This document shows, one piece after another, positions 5,377-10,879 of a DNA stretch of 10,879 bases. The notes beneath the pieces are model-generated. The model did not search any database. It saw only the letters and a list, made by a program, of their open reading frames with translations, and was not told the DNA's origin. This DNA is from an uncultured cyanobacterium (GTDB lineage Bacteria; Cyanobacteriota; Cyanobacteriia; PCC-6307; Cyanobiaceae): NCBI GenBank assembly GCA_903921295.1, contig CAIXOZ010000192.1, positions 1 to 10,879 on the forward strand, written 5' to 3'. Every line of letters begins with the position of its first letter. Positions within the stretch are counted from its first letter, which is position 1. Both the position numbers and the translations under genes were made by a program.

Positions 5377-6540
5377 ATGGAATTGCTCCTGGGCCTGATC
5401 CTTGGTGCAGGGCTCGGCCTGAGCCTGCGGCGTCGCCAGACCAGACGTCTGGAACGGAACCGGGAGCAGCTGGCCGCCGGCCATGCCGGTGCCCAGCAAC
5501 TACTGGCAGCAGGCCCGGAGCTGATCGAGCAGTGGCTGGATGGGGCACCTCTGGGCTGGCTGCTGCTGGCCGAGGGGGACCTGATCGCGGCCCAGAATCC
5601 AGCAGCGGAGCGTCTGCTGCAGCTGCCCACCCATCAACTGCTGCGCGGCCAGTCGCTGCAGCGGCTGATCGATGCGCCGCAGCTGCACGGTGCCATCAGC
5701 CTGGCGCGGGCACAGCAACGCAGCCAGCGCCTCGTGGTGCAGCTCGCACCCGCCGAGCTGGAGGTCCTGGTGCTGCCGGCGGCAGGCCACTGGACCTGGC
5801 TCTGGCTCCAGGACAGACGCTCCCTGGAAGCCCAGCTCGATCAGCAGGAGCGCTGGGTGAGCGATGTGGCCCATGAGCTGAAAACACCGATCACCGCCCT
5901 GATGCTGGTCGGGGAGCGGCTGGCCCGGGAAATCGGCGGCCAGCAGGCGGTGCTGGTGCAGCGCTACCAGCGTGAGCTGGGTCGGCTTGAGGAACTGGTG
6001 CGCGACCTGCTGGAACTCTCCAGGCTGGAAAACGTGCTTCCGGACGACAGCAGTCGGCATGCGCCGGTGCTGCTGGCGGAACTCGTGGAAACGGTCTGGG
6101 GCAATCTGCGTCCGTTGGCGGACCAGCACGGCATCCAGCTGCGGCTGCAGGGGGATCGGGAGCTGGCCCTGCTCGGTGATCAGGCGAGGCTGCATCGGGC
6201 CCTTCTCAACCTGCTCGACAACGCCATCCGTTACAGCCCCGATGGCAGCACGGTGGAGGTGCGGGTGCTGCGCCGGCATCGCTGGTGTGTACTCACGGTT
6301 CGCGATCACGGCTGTGGCTTGAGCGCCGCCGACCAGGAGCATCTGTTTGAACGCTTCTACCGGGGCGACCCCTCCAGGGAGCGCAGCCAGCACAGCGGCA
6401 GCGGCCTCGGCATGTCGATCGTCCAACAGATCGCACTCACCCACGGCGGTCGGGTCCAGGCCTCAAACCATCCAGGCGGAGGGGCGCTGATGGAACTGGT
6501 GCTGCCGATCGGGCTCAGCAACGGCGGGGGAGGTGACTGA
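5377..6540 (+). CDS. phoR: Phosphate sensor histidine kinase
   Basis: A 387-residue kinase (SphS/PhoR type) expected to phosphorylate the PhoB encoded 4 bp upstream. It has one short N-terminal hydrophobic anchor (residues 2-17) followed by an RRRQTRR stop-transfer stretch, and no periplasmic sensor domain. As in PhoR, sensing would then go through the Pst/PhoU system rather than by direct phosphate binding. A PAS-like region (about 50-145) comes next. The HisKA domain has the phosphoacceptor His166 in SDVAHELKTPITAL. The ATPase domain shows the N box LLNLLDNAIRYSP (Asn278, Asn282), G1 DHGCGL (310-315), the F box FERFYRGDPS and G2 GSGLGMSI (341-348). Start ATG 5377 lacks a clear ribosome binding site, consistent with coupling to phoB. 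The last 26 bp overlap the 3' end of the regulator gene on the other strand. Confidence 0.9.
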   Translation: MELLLGLILGAGLGLSLRRRQTRRLERNREQLAAGHAGAQQLLAAGPELIEQWLDGAPLGWLLLAEGDLIAAQNPAAERLLQLPTHQLLRGQSLQRLIDAPQLHGAISLARAQQRSQRLVVQLAPAELEVLVLPAAGHWTWLWLQDRRSLEAQLDQQERWVSDVAHELKTPITALMLVGERLAREIGGQQAVLVQRYQRELGRLEELVRDLLELSRLENVLPDDSSRHAPVLLAELVETVWGNLRPLADQHGIQLRLQGDRELALLGDQARLHRALLNLLDNAIRYSPDGSTVEVRVLRRHRWCVLTVRDHGCGLSAADQEHLFERFYRGDPSRERSQHSGSGLGMSIVQQIALTHGGRVQASNHPGGGALMELVLPIGLSNGGGGD

Positions 6541-7150
6541 TCACCAGGTGCCGCTGTCCATCGCCGGTCAGCCATCCCTCTTCCCTGAGCTGGCCGATGA
6601 TCCTGGTCACCGTCACCCGGGTGGTGTTCAGGGCGCTGGCCAGATCCTGATGGGTGAGCCGGAAGGGCAGGCGCAGACCCTGGTCACAGGGATGGCCATA
6701 GTCGTTGGCGATCAGCTCCAGGAACCCGCGGATGCGCTCTTCCACCAGGCGCAGACCAAGCAGAGCCACCAGCGCCTCGGATTGTCGGCAGCGCTGGCTG
6801 AGGGATTGCACAAGCGTCAGAGCCAGCTCGGTGCGCTCGGAGAGTTCGGACAGGGGCAGGCAGAGCAGATCGCTGTCGACCAGGGTGGTGGCCTCGAGAA
6901 GCTCCTGACTGGACAGGGATTCGCCGAAGGGTTCATCCGGACCGACCAGGGCCAGCAGCAAGGGGTCTCCCTGCTCACTGACGGCACTGAGCTTGACCAT
7001 GCCGCGAACCACCAGCCAGAGGTGTTGGCGCAACAGCGGCACGGAACTGCCGGCCGGCAGGTTGACCAGGCCGCGGCGCTGGAAGCTCAGCTCCAGTCGA
7101 TCCCGAAAACCTTCACCACCACTGGAGGGACGCCATGCAGTCGCAACCAT
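6515..7150 (-). CDS. ptcA: Crp/Fnr-family regulator, probably PtcA
   Basis: A 211-residue transcription factor. The N-terminal part (about 15-120) is a degenerate cyclic-nucleotide-binding barrel (LWLVVRGMVKLSAVSEQG, then PFGESLSSQELLEATTL). The expected arginine of the cAMP phosphate cassette is not there, so cAMP binding is unlikely. A dimerisation helix (about 120-150) leads to a winged helix with LTHQDLASALNTTRVTVTRIIG (helix-turn-helix about 166-193), whose TTRVTVTR core is that of NtcA. PtcA, an NtcA-like protein, is part of the phosphate-stress response in marine Synechococcus and Prochlorococcus. Location next to phoBR and a Pho box in the leader (7214-7243) support that name; a divergent NtcA is the main alternative. 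Start ATG 7150 has AGGTGG three bases upstream. The gene follows dnaG by 127 bp with its own promoter region. Confidence 0.78.
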   Translation of the reverse strand: MVATAWRPSSGGEGFRDRLELSFQRRGLVNLPAGSSVPLLRQHLWLVVRGMVKLSAVSEQGDPLLLALVGPDEPFGESLSSQELLEATTLVDSDLLCLPLSELSERTELALTLVQSLSQRCRQSEALVALLGLRLVEERIRGFLELIANDYGHPCDQGLRLPFRLTHQDLASALNTTRVTVTRIIGQLREEGWLTGDGQRHLVISHLPRRC

Positions 7151-7192
7151 GAACCACCTGAGGGCTGGGTTGACGCAACTGTATGGAGAGGT

Positions 7193-7205
7193 TCTGGCAT
7201 CCAGA
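7193..7205. repeat. Short inverted repeat between Pho box and ptcA
   Basis: TCTGG (7193-7197) and CCAGA (7201-7205) are separated by CAT. The site overlaps the last, weakest Pho-box unit and lies in the expected core promoter or 5' leader. It could be an operator, for instance for PtcA itself, but 5-bp arms are short enough to arise by chance. Confidence 0.25.
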
Positions 7206-7243
7206 CAAAGCCCCGGTAGTGGTTCGGTTAAGGATCGGTTAGG
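7203..7243 (-). promoter_or_regulatory. Pho box (PhoB binding repeats) upstream of ptcA
   Basis: On the minus strand, 8-bp repeats follow each other with 3-bp spacers: CCTAACCG (7236-7243), CTTAACCG (7225-7232), CACTACCG (7214-7221) and a poor fourth unit CTTTGTCT (7203-7210). Cyanobacterial Pho boxes are known to be tandem 8-bp units of the type PyTTAAPyPy(T/A) with 3-bp spacing. The second unit fits that consensus at all but its last base, the first fits it less closely and the third is weaker. The array ends 52-63 bases before the ptcA start. A candidate -10, CATACA (7180-7185), is weak. Confidence 0.75.
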
Positions 7244-7277
7244 GCCTCAGAGCTTCGGAACGGGGACGGGACACGCC

Positions 7278-9401
7278 CTAGCCCTCGCTGACGACCAGCG
7301 GTGGGAGTTGCCCGTCGGAACTTGCCACCGGCGCAGCCACAATCTCTTCATAGCCGGCCCGGCGCTGTTGATCGAGATGATCAAGATGCTTGCGTTCGTT
7401 ATAGTAAAGACCCTGAAATTCCAGGGCATCACGATTCAGTTCAGCGAAAAGATCATCGATGCGCTGATCGATGTCCGCGACCACCGGCACCTGGTGGGTG
7501 GGCGAAGCAGCCGTCGCTTCCTGCTCCAGCTCCAGCAGACGGGCGATGCAGCGCTCCAGCGTTTCCAGCCGCTGGGAGCCCCAGGCATCCAGCAGATGGC
7601 GGCAGCGCTTGAGGCTGCGCTGGCGCTCGAGCACAGCAGCGGCGCCCCGCAGCTGCAGCAGGGGCTGGGCCATCGACAGGCGCTGCACCTCTGATGGCTC
7701 GAGCAGGGGTGTCAGCCTGACGAGCAGGGCGGAATCCTCCACCACCAGCCGATCGGTGAGCAGGCGCGGCAGATCGAGGTCCGCCAGGTCAGTGCCGTCG
7801 TCATGACCGCGATGGATCGCCTCCAGCCGCCCGCTGCCGAGGTTGTCCTCTTCGAGCGAACCGATCGCCGCCCAGAGCAGACGGTGGTGATGGAGGCCGA
7901 AGTCCTCCAGCTCACGCCGGCGCAGTTCGCGGCGGATCTCGGGACGCTGGAATGGGCTGTGCAGGTAGAGCCGCAGCACCTCCGCCTCCGCCCGTTCCCG
8001 CAGACCCGCCTCGCCCGGTTGCTCCCATTTCTGGGAGCGCCCATGCCACCGCTGGCCTTTCACCTGCTGGCGGAGATCATCTTCAAGCTGCACGGCCAGC
8101 CGGGCCTGACCGCCGGAGAGCCGCTCAGCCACCTGCTGCAGGTAGTGGCTGCGCACAGCGGAGGGTGGCAGCTTGCCGAGCAGCACCACCAGGGCGCTCA
8201 CCGCCTGCTGAAACTGGTCGGAGCGGCTCAGATCACGGCCGGCCAGCACCTGCTCGATCTGCCAGTCGAGCCAGAGCGGGGCCGCATCGAGCAGGGCCCG
8301 GTAGTCGCCGGCCCCATGCTCCTGCAGGAATTCATCGGGGTCCTTGCCTGCGGGCAGCTGCAGCACCCGAAGCTCCAGCTGACCCTGAAGGGCCAGCTGC
8401 TCCACTTCGCCAATCGCCCGCTGGGCCGCACGGATGCCGGCGCCATCGGTGTCGAAGTTGAGAATCAGACGGCGGCCATCGCAGCAACGACAGAGCTGGG
8501 TGATCTGCTGGCTGCTCAGGGCTGTGCCAAGGGCGGCCACGGCATTGCTGATGCCAGCGGCGTGCAGGGCGATCACATCGAAATAGCCCTCCACCACCAC
8601 GGCGCGGTCGTCCTTGCGGATCGCCGCCGCTGCCCGATCGAGGGCGAAGAGATGCTTGCCCTTCTCGAACAGCTCGGTTTCAGGAGAGTTGAGGTACTTC
8701 GGCTCTGCGCCATCCAGGCTGCGGCCGCCGAAGCCGATCACCCGACCCTGGCGATCGCTGATCGGCACCATCACCCGATGGCGGAAGCGGTCGTAGAAGC
8801 CATCCCCGCCCTTGCGCGGCACCACCAGACCGGCTGCCTCGAGCAATTCAGGCGCCAGGCCCTCCACCTGCTGCAGGTGCTGCAGCAGACCATCCCACCG
8901 TTCCGGCGCATAGCCGAGCCCGAAGGCCTCGATCGTGGCCTCGCTCAGGCGCCGCTGCTGCCGCAGGTACTGCAGCGCCTTCTCGCCCTCGGGGGCGCGC
9001 AACTGGGCCCGGAACCAGCCCGCCGCCAGGGTCATGACCCGGTGGAGCGTCTCCCGGCGCGACAGCTCACGGCGCAGGCGCTCCTGCTGCGGACCATCGA
9101 GGGTTTCGATCGGCAGCTGATACCGATTGGCCAGCTCCAGCACCACATCGCTGAAACTGACCCGCTGCAGTTCCATCAGGAACTTGATCGCATTGCCGCC
9201 GGCGCCGCAGGAGAAGCAGTAATAGAACTGTTTGGCCGGTGACACCGTCATCGACGGCGACTTGTCGTCGTGGAACGGGCAGAGACCGACAAACTCGCGG
9301 CCCTTCTTCTTGAGCACCACGTGCTCACCGACCACATCGACGATGTCGGCCCGTTCCCTGACGGCCTCGATCGTGCGCGGATGAAGACGGGGAAGGCTCA
9401 A
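7278..9401 (-). CDS. dnaG: DNA primase
   Basis: A 707-residue primase that makes RNA primers for DNA replication. The CHC2 zinc finger uses Cys41, His44, Cys62 and Cys65 (LCPFHDDKSPS and YYCFSCGAGG). The catalytic core begins with basic motifs (FRHRVMVPISDRQGRVIGFGGR region, 206-227). The Toprim fold has Glu271 (VVVEGYFDVIALH) and Asp317/Asp319 (LNFDTDGAG), followed by GKDPDEFL (352-359). The remaining third, rich in Leu, Gln and Arg, fits the DnaB-helicase-binding region. I chose TTG 9401, which gives MSLPRLHPRTIEAVRERADIV and agrees with the N-terminus expected for picocyanobacterial DnaG. The open frame continues about 186 codons upstream across the start of the divergent permease gene, but this is low-quality sequence and no nearer ATG exists. 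The EamA gene is divergent, and ptcA lies downstream on the same strand. Confidence 0.96.
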   Translation of the reverse strand: MSLPRLHPRTIEAVRERADIVDVVGEHVVLKKKGREFVGLCPFHDDKSPSMTVSPAKQFYYCFSCGAGGNAIKFLMELQRVSFSDVVLELANRYQLPIETLDGPQQERLRRELSRRETLHRVMTLAAGWFRAQLRAPEGEKALQYLRQQRRLSEATIEAFGLGYAPERWDGLLQHLQQVEGLAPELLEAAGLVVPRKGGDGFYDRFRHRVMVPISDRQGRVIGFGGRSLDGAEPKYLNSPETELFEKGKHLFALDRAAAAIRKDDRAVVVEGYFDVIALHAAGISNAVAALGTALSSQQITQLCRCCDGRRLILNFDTDGAGIRAAQRAIGEVEQLALQGQLELRVLQLPAGKDPDEFLQEHGAGDYRALLDAAPLWLDWQIEQVLAGRDLSRSDQFQQAVSALVVLLGKLPPSAVRSHYLQQVAERLSGGQARLAVQLEDDLRQQVKGQRWHGRSQKWEQPGEAGLRERAEAEVLRLYLHSPFQRPEIRRELRRRELEDFGLHHHRLLWAAIGSLEEDNLGSGRLEAIHRGHDDGTDLADLDLPRLLTDRLVVEDSALLVRLTPLLEPSEVQRLSMAQPLLQLRGAAAVLERQRSLKRCRHLLDAWGSQRLETLERCIARLLELEQEATAASPTHQVPVVADIDQRIDDLFAELNRDALEFQGLYYNERKHLDHLDQQRRAGYEEIVAAPVASSDGQLPPLVVSEG

Positions 9402-9458
9402 GGCGTGCGGTCTCTGGGGATGGGACAGCCACCGGGGCCGACGGGGTTGGAGAGTGGA

Positions 9459-9466
9459 GCGATCGC
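9459..9466. repeat. HIP1 octamer in the dnaG/permease divergent gap
   Basis: GCGATCGC is the cyanobacterial highly iterated palindrome. Other copies in the window are at 107-114, 195-202, 2111-2118, 4285-4292 and 8751-8758, all inside coding sequence. This copy is the only one between genes, in the 81-bp gap 9402-9482 that must hold both divergent promoters, of which I see no clear -10 or -35 elements. Confidence 0.8.
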
Positions 9467-9482
9467 CGCTCCTTCCCGGCCC

Positions 9483-10379
9483 ATGGCCACACAGCAGGAG
9501 GGCCATTCTGACGGGGGTCCGCCGGCCGCGCTCTGGGTGCTGCTGAGCAGCTTCTCCTTCGCCCTCATGGGTCTGTGCATCAAGCAGGTGGGCCAGCGGA
9601 TCCCGGTGGCTGAGGTCGTGCTGGCGCGCTCGATCGTCAGCCTGGCGCTCAGCGCCTGGTTGCTGCAGCAGGCGAGGGTGTCTCCCTGGGGCCAACGGCG
9701 TGGGCTGCTCATGTGGCGCGGTGTCGTCGGCACGTTCGCTCTGTTCTGCGTGTTCGGAGCCCTGGCGGGACTGCCACTGGGACCCGCCACGGTGTTGCAA
9801 TACCTCAACCCCACGTTCACCGCACTGCTGGCCTGGCTCTGCCTCGGCGAAGTGTTCACGCTGCGGGTGGCCCTGGCGGTGCTGCTGGGCTGGCTGGGGG
9901 TGGTCGTGTTGATGGACCCGCTGGAGCTGGCGGTGGGCCTGGATGGGCTGCCCTTGCAACCGGTGCTGCTCGGGCTGGGCGGCGCCTTCCTCTCAGCGGT
10001 GGCCTATGTGAGTGTCCGGGCGCTGGGGCGGAGTGAACACCCCCTGGTCGTGGTGTTCTATTTCCCGCTGATGTCCCTGCCGCTGACCCTGCCGTGGGTG
10101 CTGGCGCACCCGGTGACACCGAGCCTGGAGGAGCTGTTCTGGCTGGTGGGGGTGGGGGTGTTCACCCAGCTCGGCCAGATCGGAATCACCAAGGGGCTGA
10201 TCGGCCTGCCGGCGGCCAGGGCCACGGCGATCGGTTACGTCCAGGTGCCGATCGCCGCCGTGCTGGGGGTGCTGGTGCTTGGTGAGGAGATCCCGGCGCA
10301 CCTGTTGCTGGCGGCAGCGCTGGTGCTGGCCTCAACGCTGCTGAGCCTGCGACGGACGGCCCCCGGACCGACCGGCTGA
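9483..10379 (+). CDS. EamA-family (DMT) permease
   Basis: A 298-residue inner-membrane protein of the drug/metabolite transporter superfamily, built as two EamA repeats (about 14-145 and 160-292) with about ten hydrophobic helices. Family-typical points are the early helix with SFALMGLCIKQVG, the conserved Arg49 in VLARSIVSL, QYLNPTFTALLAWLCLGE ending at Glu123, and the matching second-repeat end YVQVPIAAVLGVLVLGEE near 252-269. The substrate cannot be told from sequence. Relatives export amino acids, nucleobases or other metabolites, and some act in uptake. Start ATG 9483 leaves a short polar N-terminus (MATQQEGHSDGGPP) before helix 1; an in-frame ATG at 9420 would add 21 Gly/Pro-rich residues and cannot be fully excluded. 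No clear ribosome binding site is visible. The stop lies in the stem of a hairpin shared with the converging ankyrin gene. Confidence 0.88.
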   Translation: MATQQEGHSDGGPPAALWVLLSSFSFALMGLCIKQVGQRIPVAEVVLARSIVSLALSAWLLQQARVSPWGQRRGLLMWRGVVGTFALFCVFGALAGLPLGPATVLQYLNPTFTALLAWLCLGEVFTLRVALAVLLGWLGVVVLMDPLELAVGLDGLPLQPVLLGLGGAFLSAVAYVSVRALGRSEHPLVVVFYFPLMSLPLTLPWVLAHPVTPSLEELFWLVGVGVFTQLGQIGITKGLIGLPAARATAIGYVQVPIAAVLGVLVLGEEIPAHLLLAAALVLASTLLSLRRTAPGPTG

Positions 10380-10395
10380 CGGACGATCAGCCGGT
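10371..10395. terminator. Symmetric hairpin joining two convergent stop codons
   Basis: ACCGGCTGA (10371-10379) and TCAGCCGGT (10387-10395) are a perfect 9-bp inverted repeat around the 7-nt loop CGGACGA. Each arm is the last nine bases of a gene: the permease and the opposing ankyrin protein both end Thr-Gly-stop with the same codons. A hairpin would form in either transcript, so a bidirectional terminator is plausible, but neither side has a T-run. Confidence 0.55.
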
Positions 10396-10869
10396 GGCGA
10401 CCACGGTCTCAAGCAGGGACACCAGCGCCGGATGCCCCTTCGAACGCGCCAGATCGAGAGGCGTCTGACCATCCCTGGCGCAGATCGAGGGGTCGGCACC
10501 ACCGGCCAGGATCACGCGGGCGGTGGCGAGATGGTTCTGCCAGACGGCGTCATGCAGGGCCGTGTAGCCGTTGACCGGCCCCTGCTGGTTGATGGCGATG
10601 CCGTGATCGATCAGAACACCGGCGGCTTCGGTGCGACCGGCGTAGGCGGCGGCATGAAGAGCGGTGGCGCGCATGCCCGGATCAAGCACCGTCAGATCGG
10701 CACCGGCGGCAAGGAGCTGCTCCAGCACCTCGGTGTGCCCGAGGTAGGCGGCCATGATCAGCGGGCGGTCCCCGGCCGCGTCGGCGGCATCCACGGAGAC
10801 ACCGTCAGCGAGAAGGCGGCTCACCAGGGCTGGATCGTTGGCCTTGACGGCCGCCATCAGGCTCGACAT
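10387..10869 (-). CDS. Small ankyrin-repeat protein
   Basis: A complete 160-residue protein made almost wholly of ankyrin repeats, helix-turn-helix-loop units that bind protein partners. A partial first unit (LMAAVKANDPALVSRLLADG, residues 4-23) is followed by repeats at about 33-62 (RPLIMAAYLGHTEVLEQLL), 66-97 (TALHAAAYAGRTEAAGVLI), 101-131 (YTALHDAVWQNHLATARVIL) and 134-157 (GQTPLDLARSKGHPALVSLL). There is no signal peptide, membrane segment or second domain, so it is probably cytoplasmic and acts as a binding module. The partner is unknown. In some bacteria, small ankyrin proteins neighbour catalase genes, but no such gene is visible here. Start ATG 10869 gives MSSLMAAVKAND; only 10 bases lie beyond it, so upstream context is missing. 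The stop faces the permease stop across a 7-bp gap. Confidence 0.88.
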   Translation of the reverse strand: MSSLMAAVKANDPALVSRLLADGVSVDAADAAGDRPLIMAAYLGHTEVLEQLLAAGADLTVLDPGMRATALHAAAYAGRTEAAGVLIDHGIAINQQGPVNGYTALHDAVWQNHLATARVILAGGADPSICARDGQTPLDLARSKGHPALVSLLETVVATG

Positions 10870-10879
10870 CCGTCTGGAC

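Noticed and set aside
7151..7277. NtcA box (GTA-N8-TAC) upstream of ptcA
   Set aside because: I checked the GTA triplets in this gap at the required spacing and found no TAC partner.
7803..9242. 479-residue plus-strand frame opposite dnaG
   Set aside because: Shadow of dnaG, whose zinc finger and Toprim motifs are unambiguous.
9402..9959. N-terminal extension of dnaG by about 186 codons
   Set aside because: It would overlap the divergent permease over 477 bp, reads as low-complexity His/Gln/Arg sequence, and DnaG proteins begin near the LPRLHPRTIEAV stretch.
1..10879. CRISPR array, tRNA, insertion sequence or defence system
   Set aside because: No regular repeats with spacers, no tRNA-like T-arm or acceptor pairing in the gaps, no transposase or nuclease motifs, and no terminal inverted repeats flanking genes.

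Overview
The window looks like chromosomal DNA of a GC-rich picocyanobacterium (Cyanobium/Synechococcus group, alpha-cyanobacteria). The support is a cyanobacterial-type P-II protein, glutathione reductase and DnaG, a phoB-phoR pair next to an NtcA-like regulator of the PtcA type, and six copies of the cyanobacterial HIP1 octamer GCGATCGC. HIP1 is described as rare in open-ocean strains, so a freshwater or coastal Cyanobium-like host is an inference. Gene density is very high: two convergent pairs overlap at their 3' ends and a third is 7 bp apart. I see no tRNA, rRNA, CRISPR array, insertion sequence or prophage gene.

Layout. Bases 1-220 hold the 3' two-thirds of glnB, closed by a textbook intrinsic terminator (254-281). 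Glutathione reductase (319-1704, +) follows, then a four-helix membrane protein of unknown function (1844-2302, +) that probably starts with TTG. Facing it are cysK (2274-3254, -) and, upstream of cysK on the same strand, a CNNM/CBS-pair membrane protein (3333-4358, -). The divergent gap 4359-4583 carries a 14-bp palindrome, a possible promoter and a long bulged hairpin. The phosphate two-component system phoB-phoR (4584-6540, +) runs into the 3' end of a Crp-family regulator, probably ptcA (6515-7150, -). Behind ptcA lies dnaG (7278-9401, -). Divergent from dnaG is an EamA-type permease (9483-10379, +), which meets a small ankyrin-repeat protein (10387-10869, -) at a symmetric hairpin.

Function. 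The clearest functional unit is the phosphate-stress module. PhoR and PhoB form the sensor and activator, and the leader of ptcA carries an 11-bp-period array of 8-bp repeats (CCTAACCG, CTTAACCG, CACTACCG) that matches the cyanobacterial Pho box. This implies a cascade PhoB to ptcA, with the 3' ends of phoR and ptcA also antisense to each other. glnB (nitrogen/carbon signalling), gor (thiol redox) and cysK (cysteine synthesis) are housekeeping neighbours with no proven link. One notable point is that P-II has Ala at the Ser49 phosphorylation position and Phe at Tyr51, so neither classical T-loop modification is possible.

I do not find a convincing wholly new biological system. The best leads are the ptcA Pho box, the unmodifiable P-II T-loop, the unexplained palindrome and hairpin between the CNNM gene and phoB, and the uncharacterised four-helix protein.
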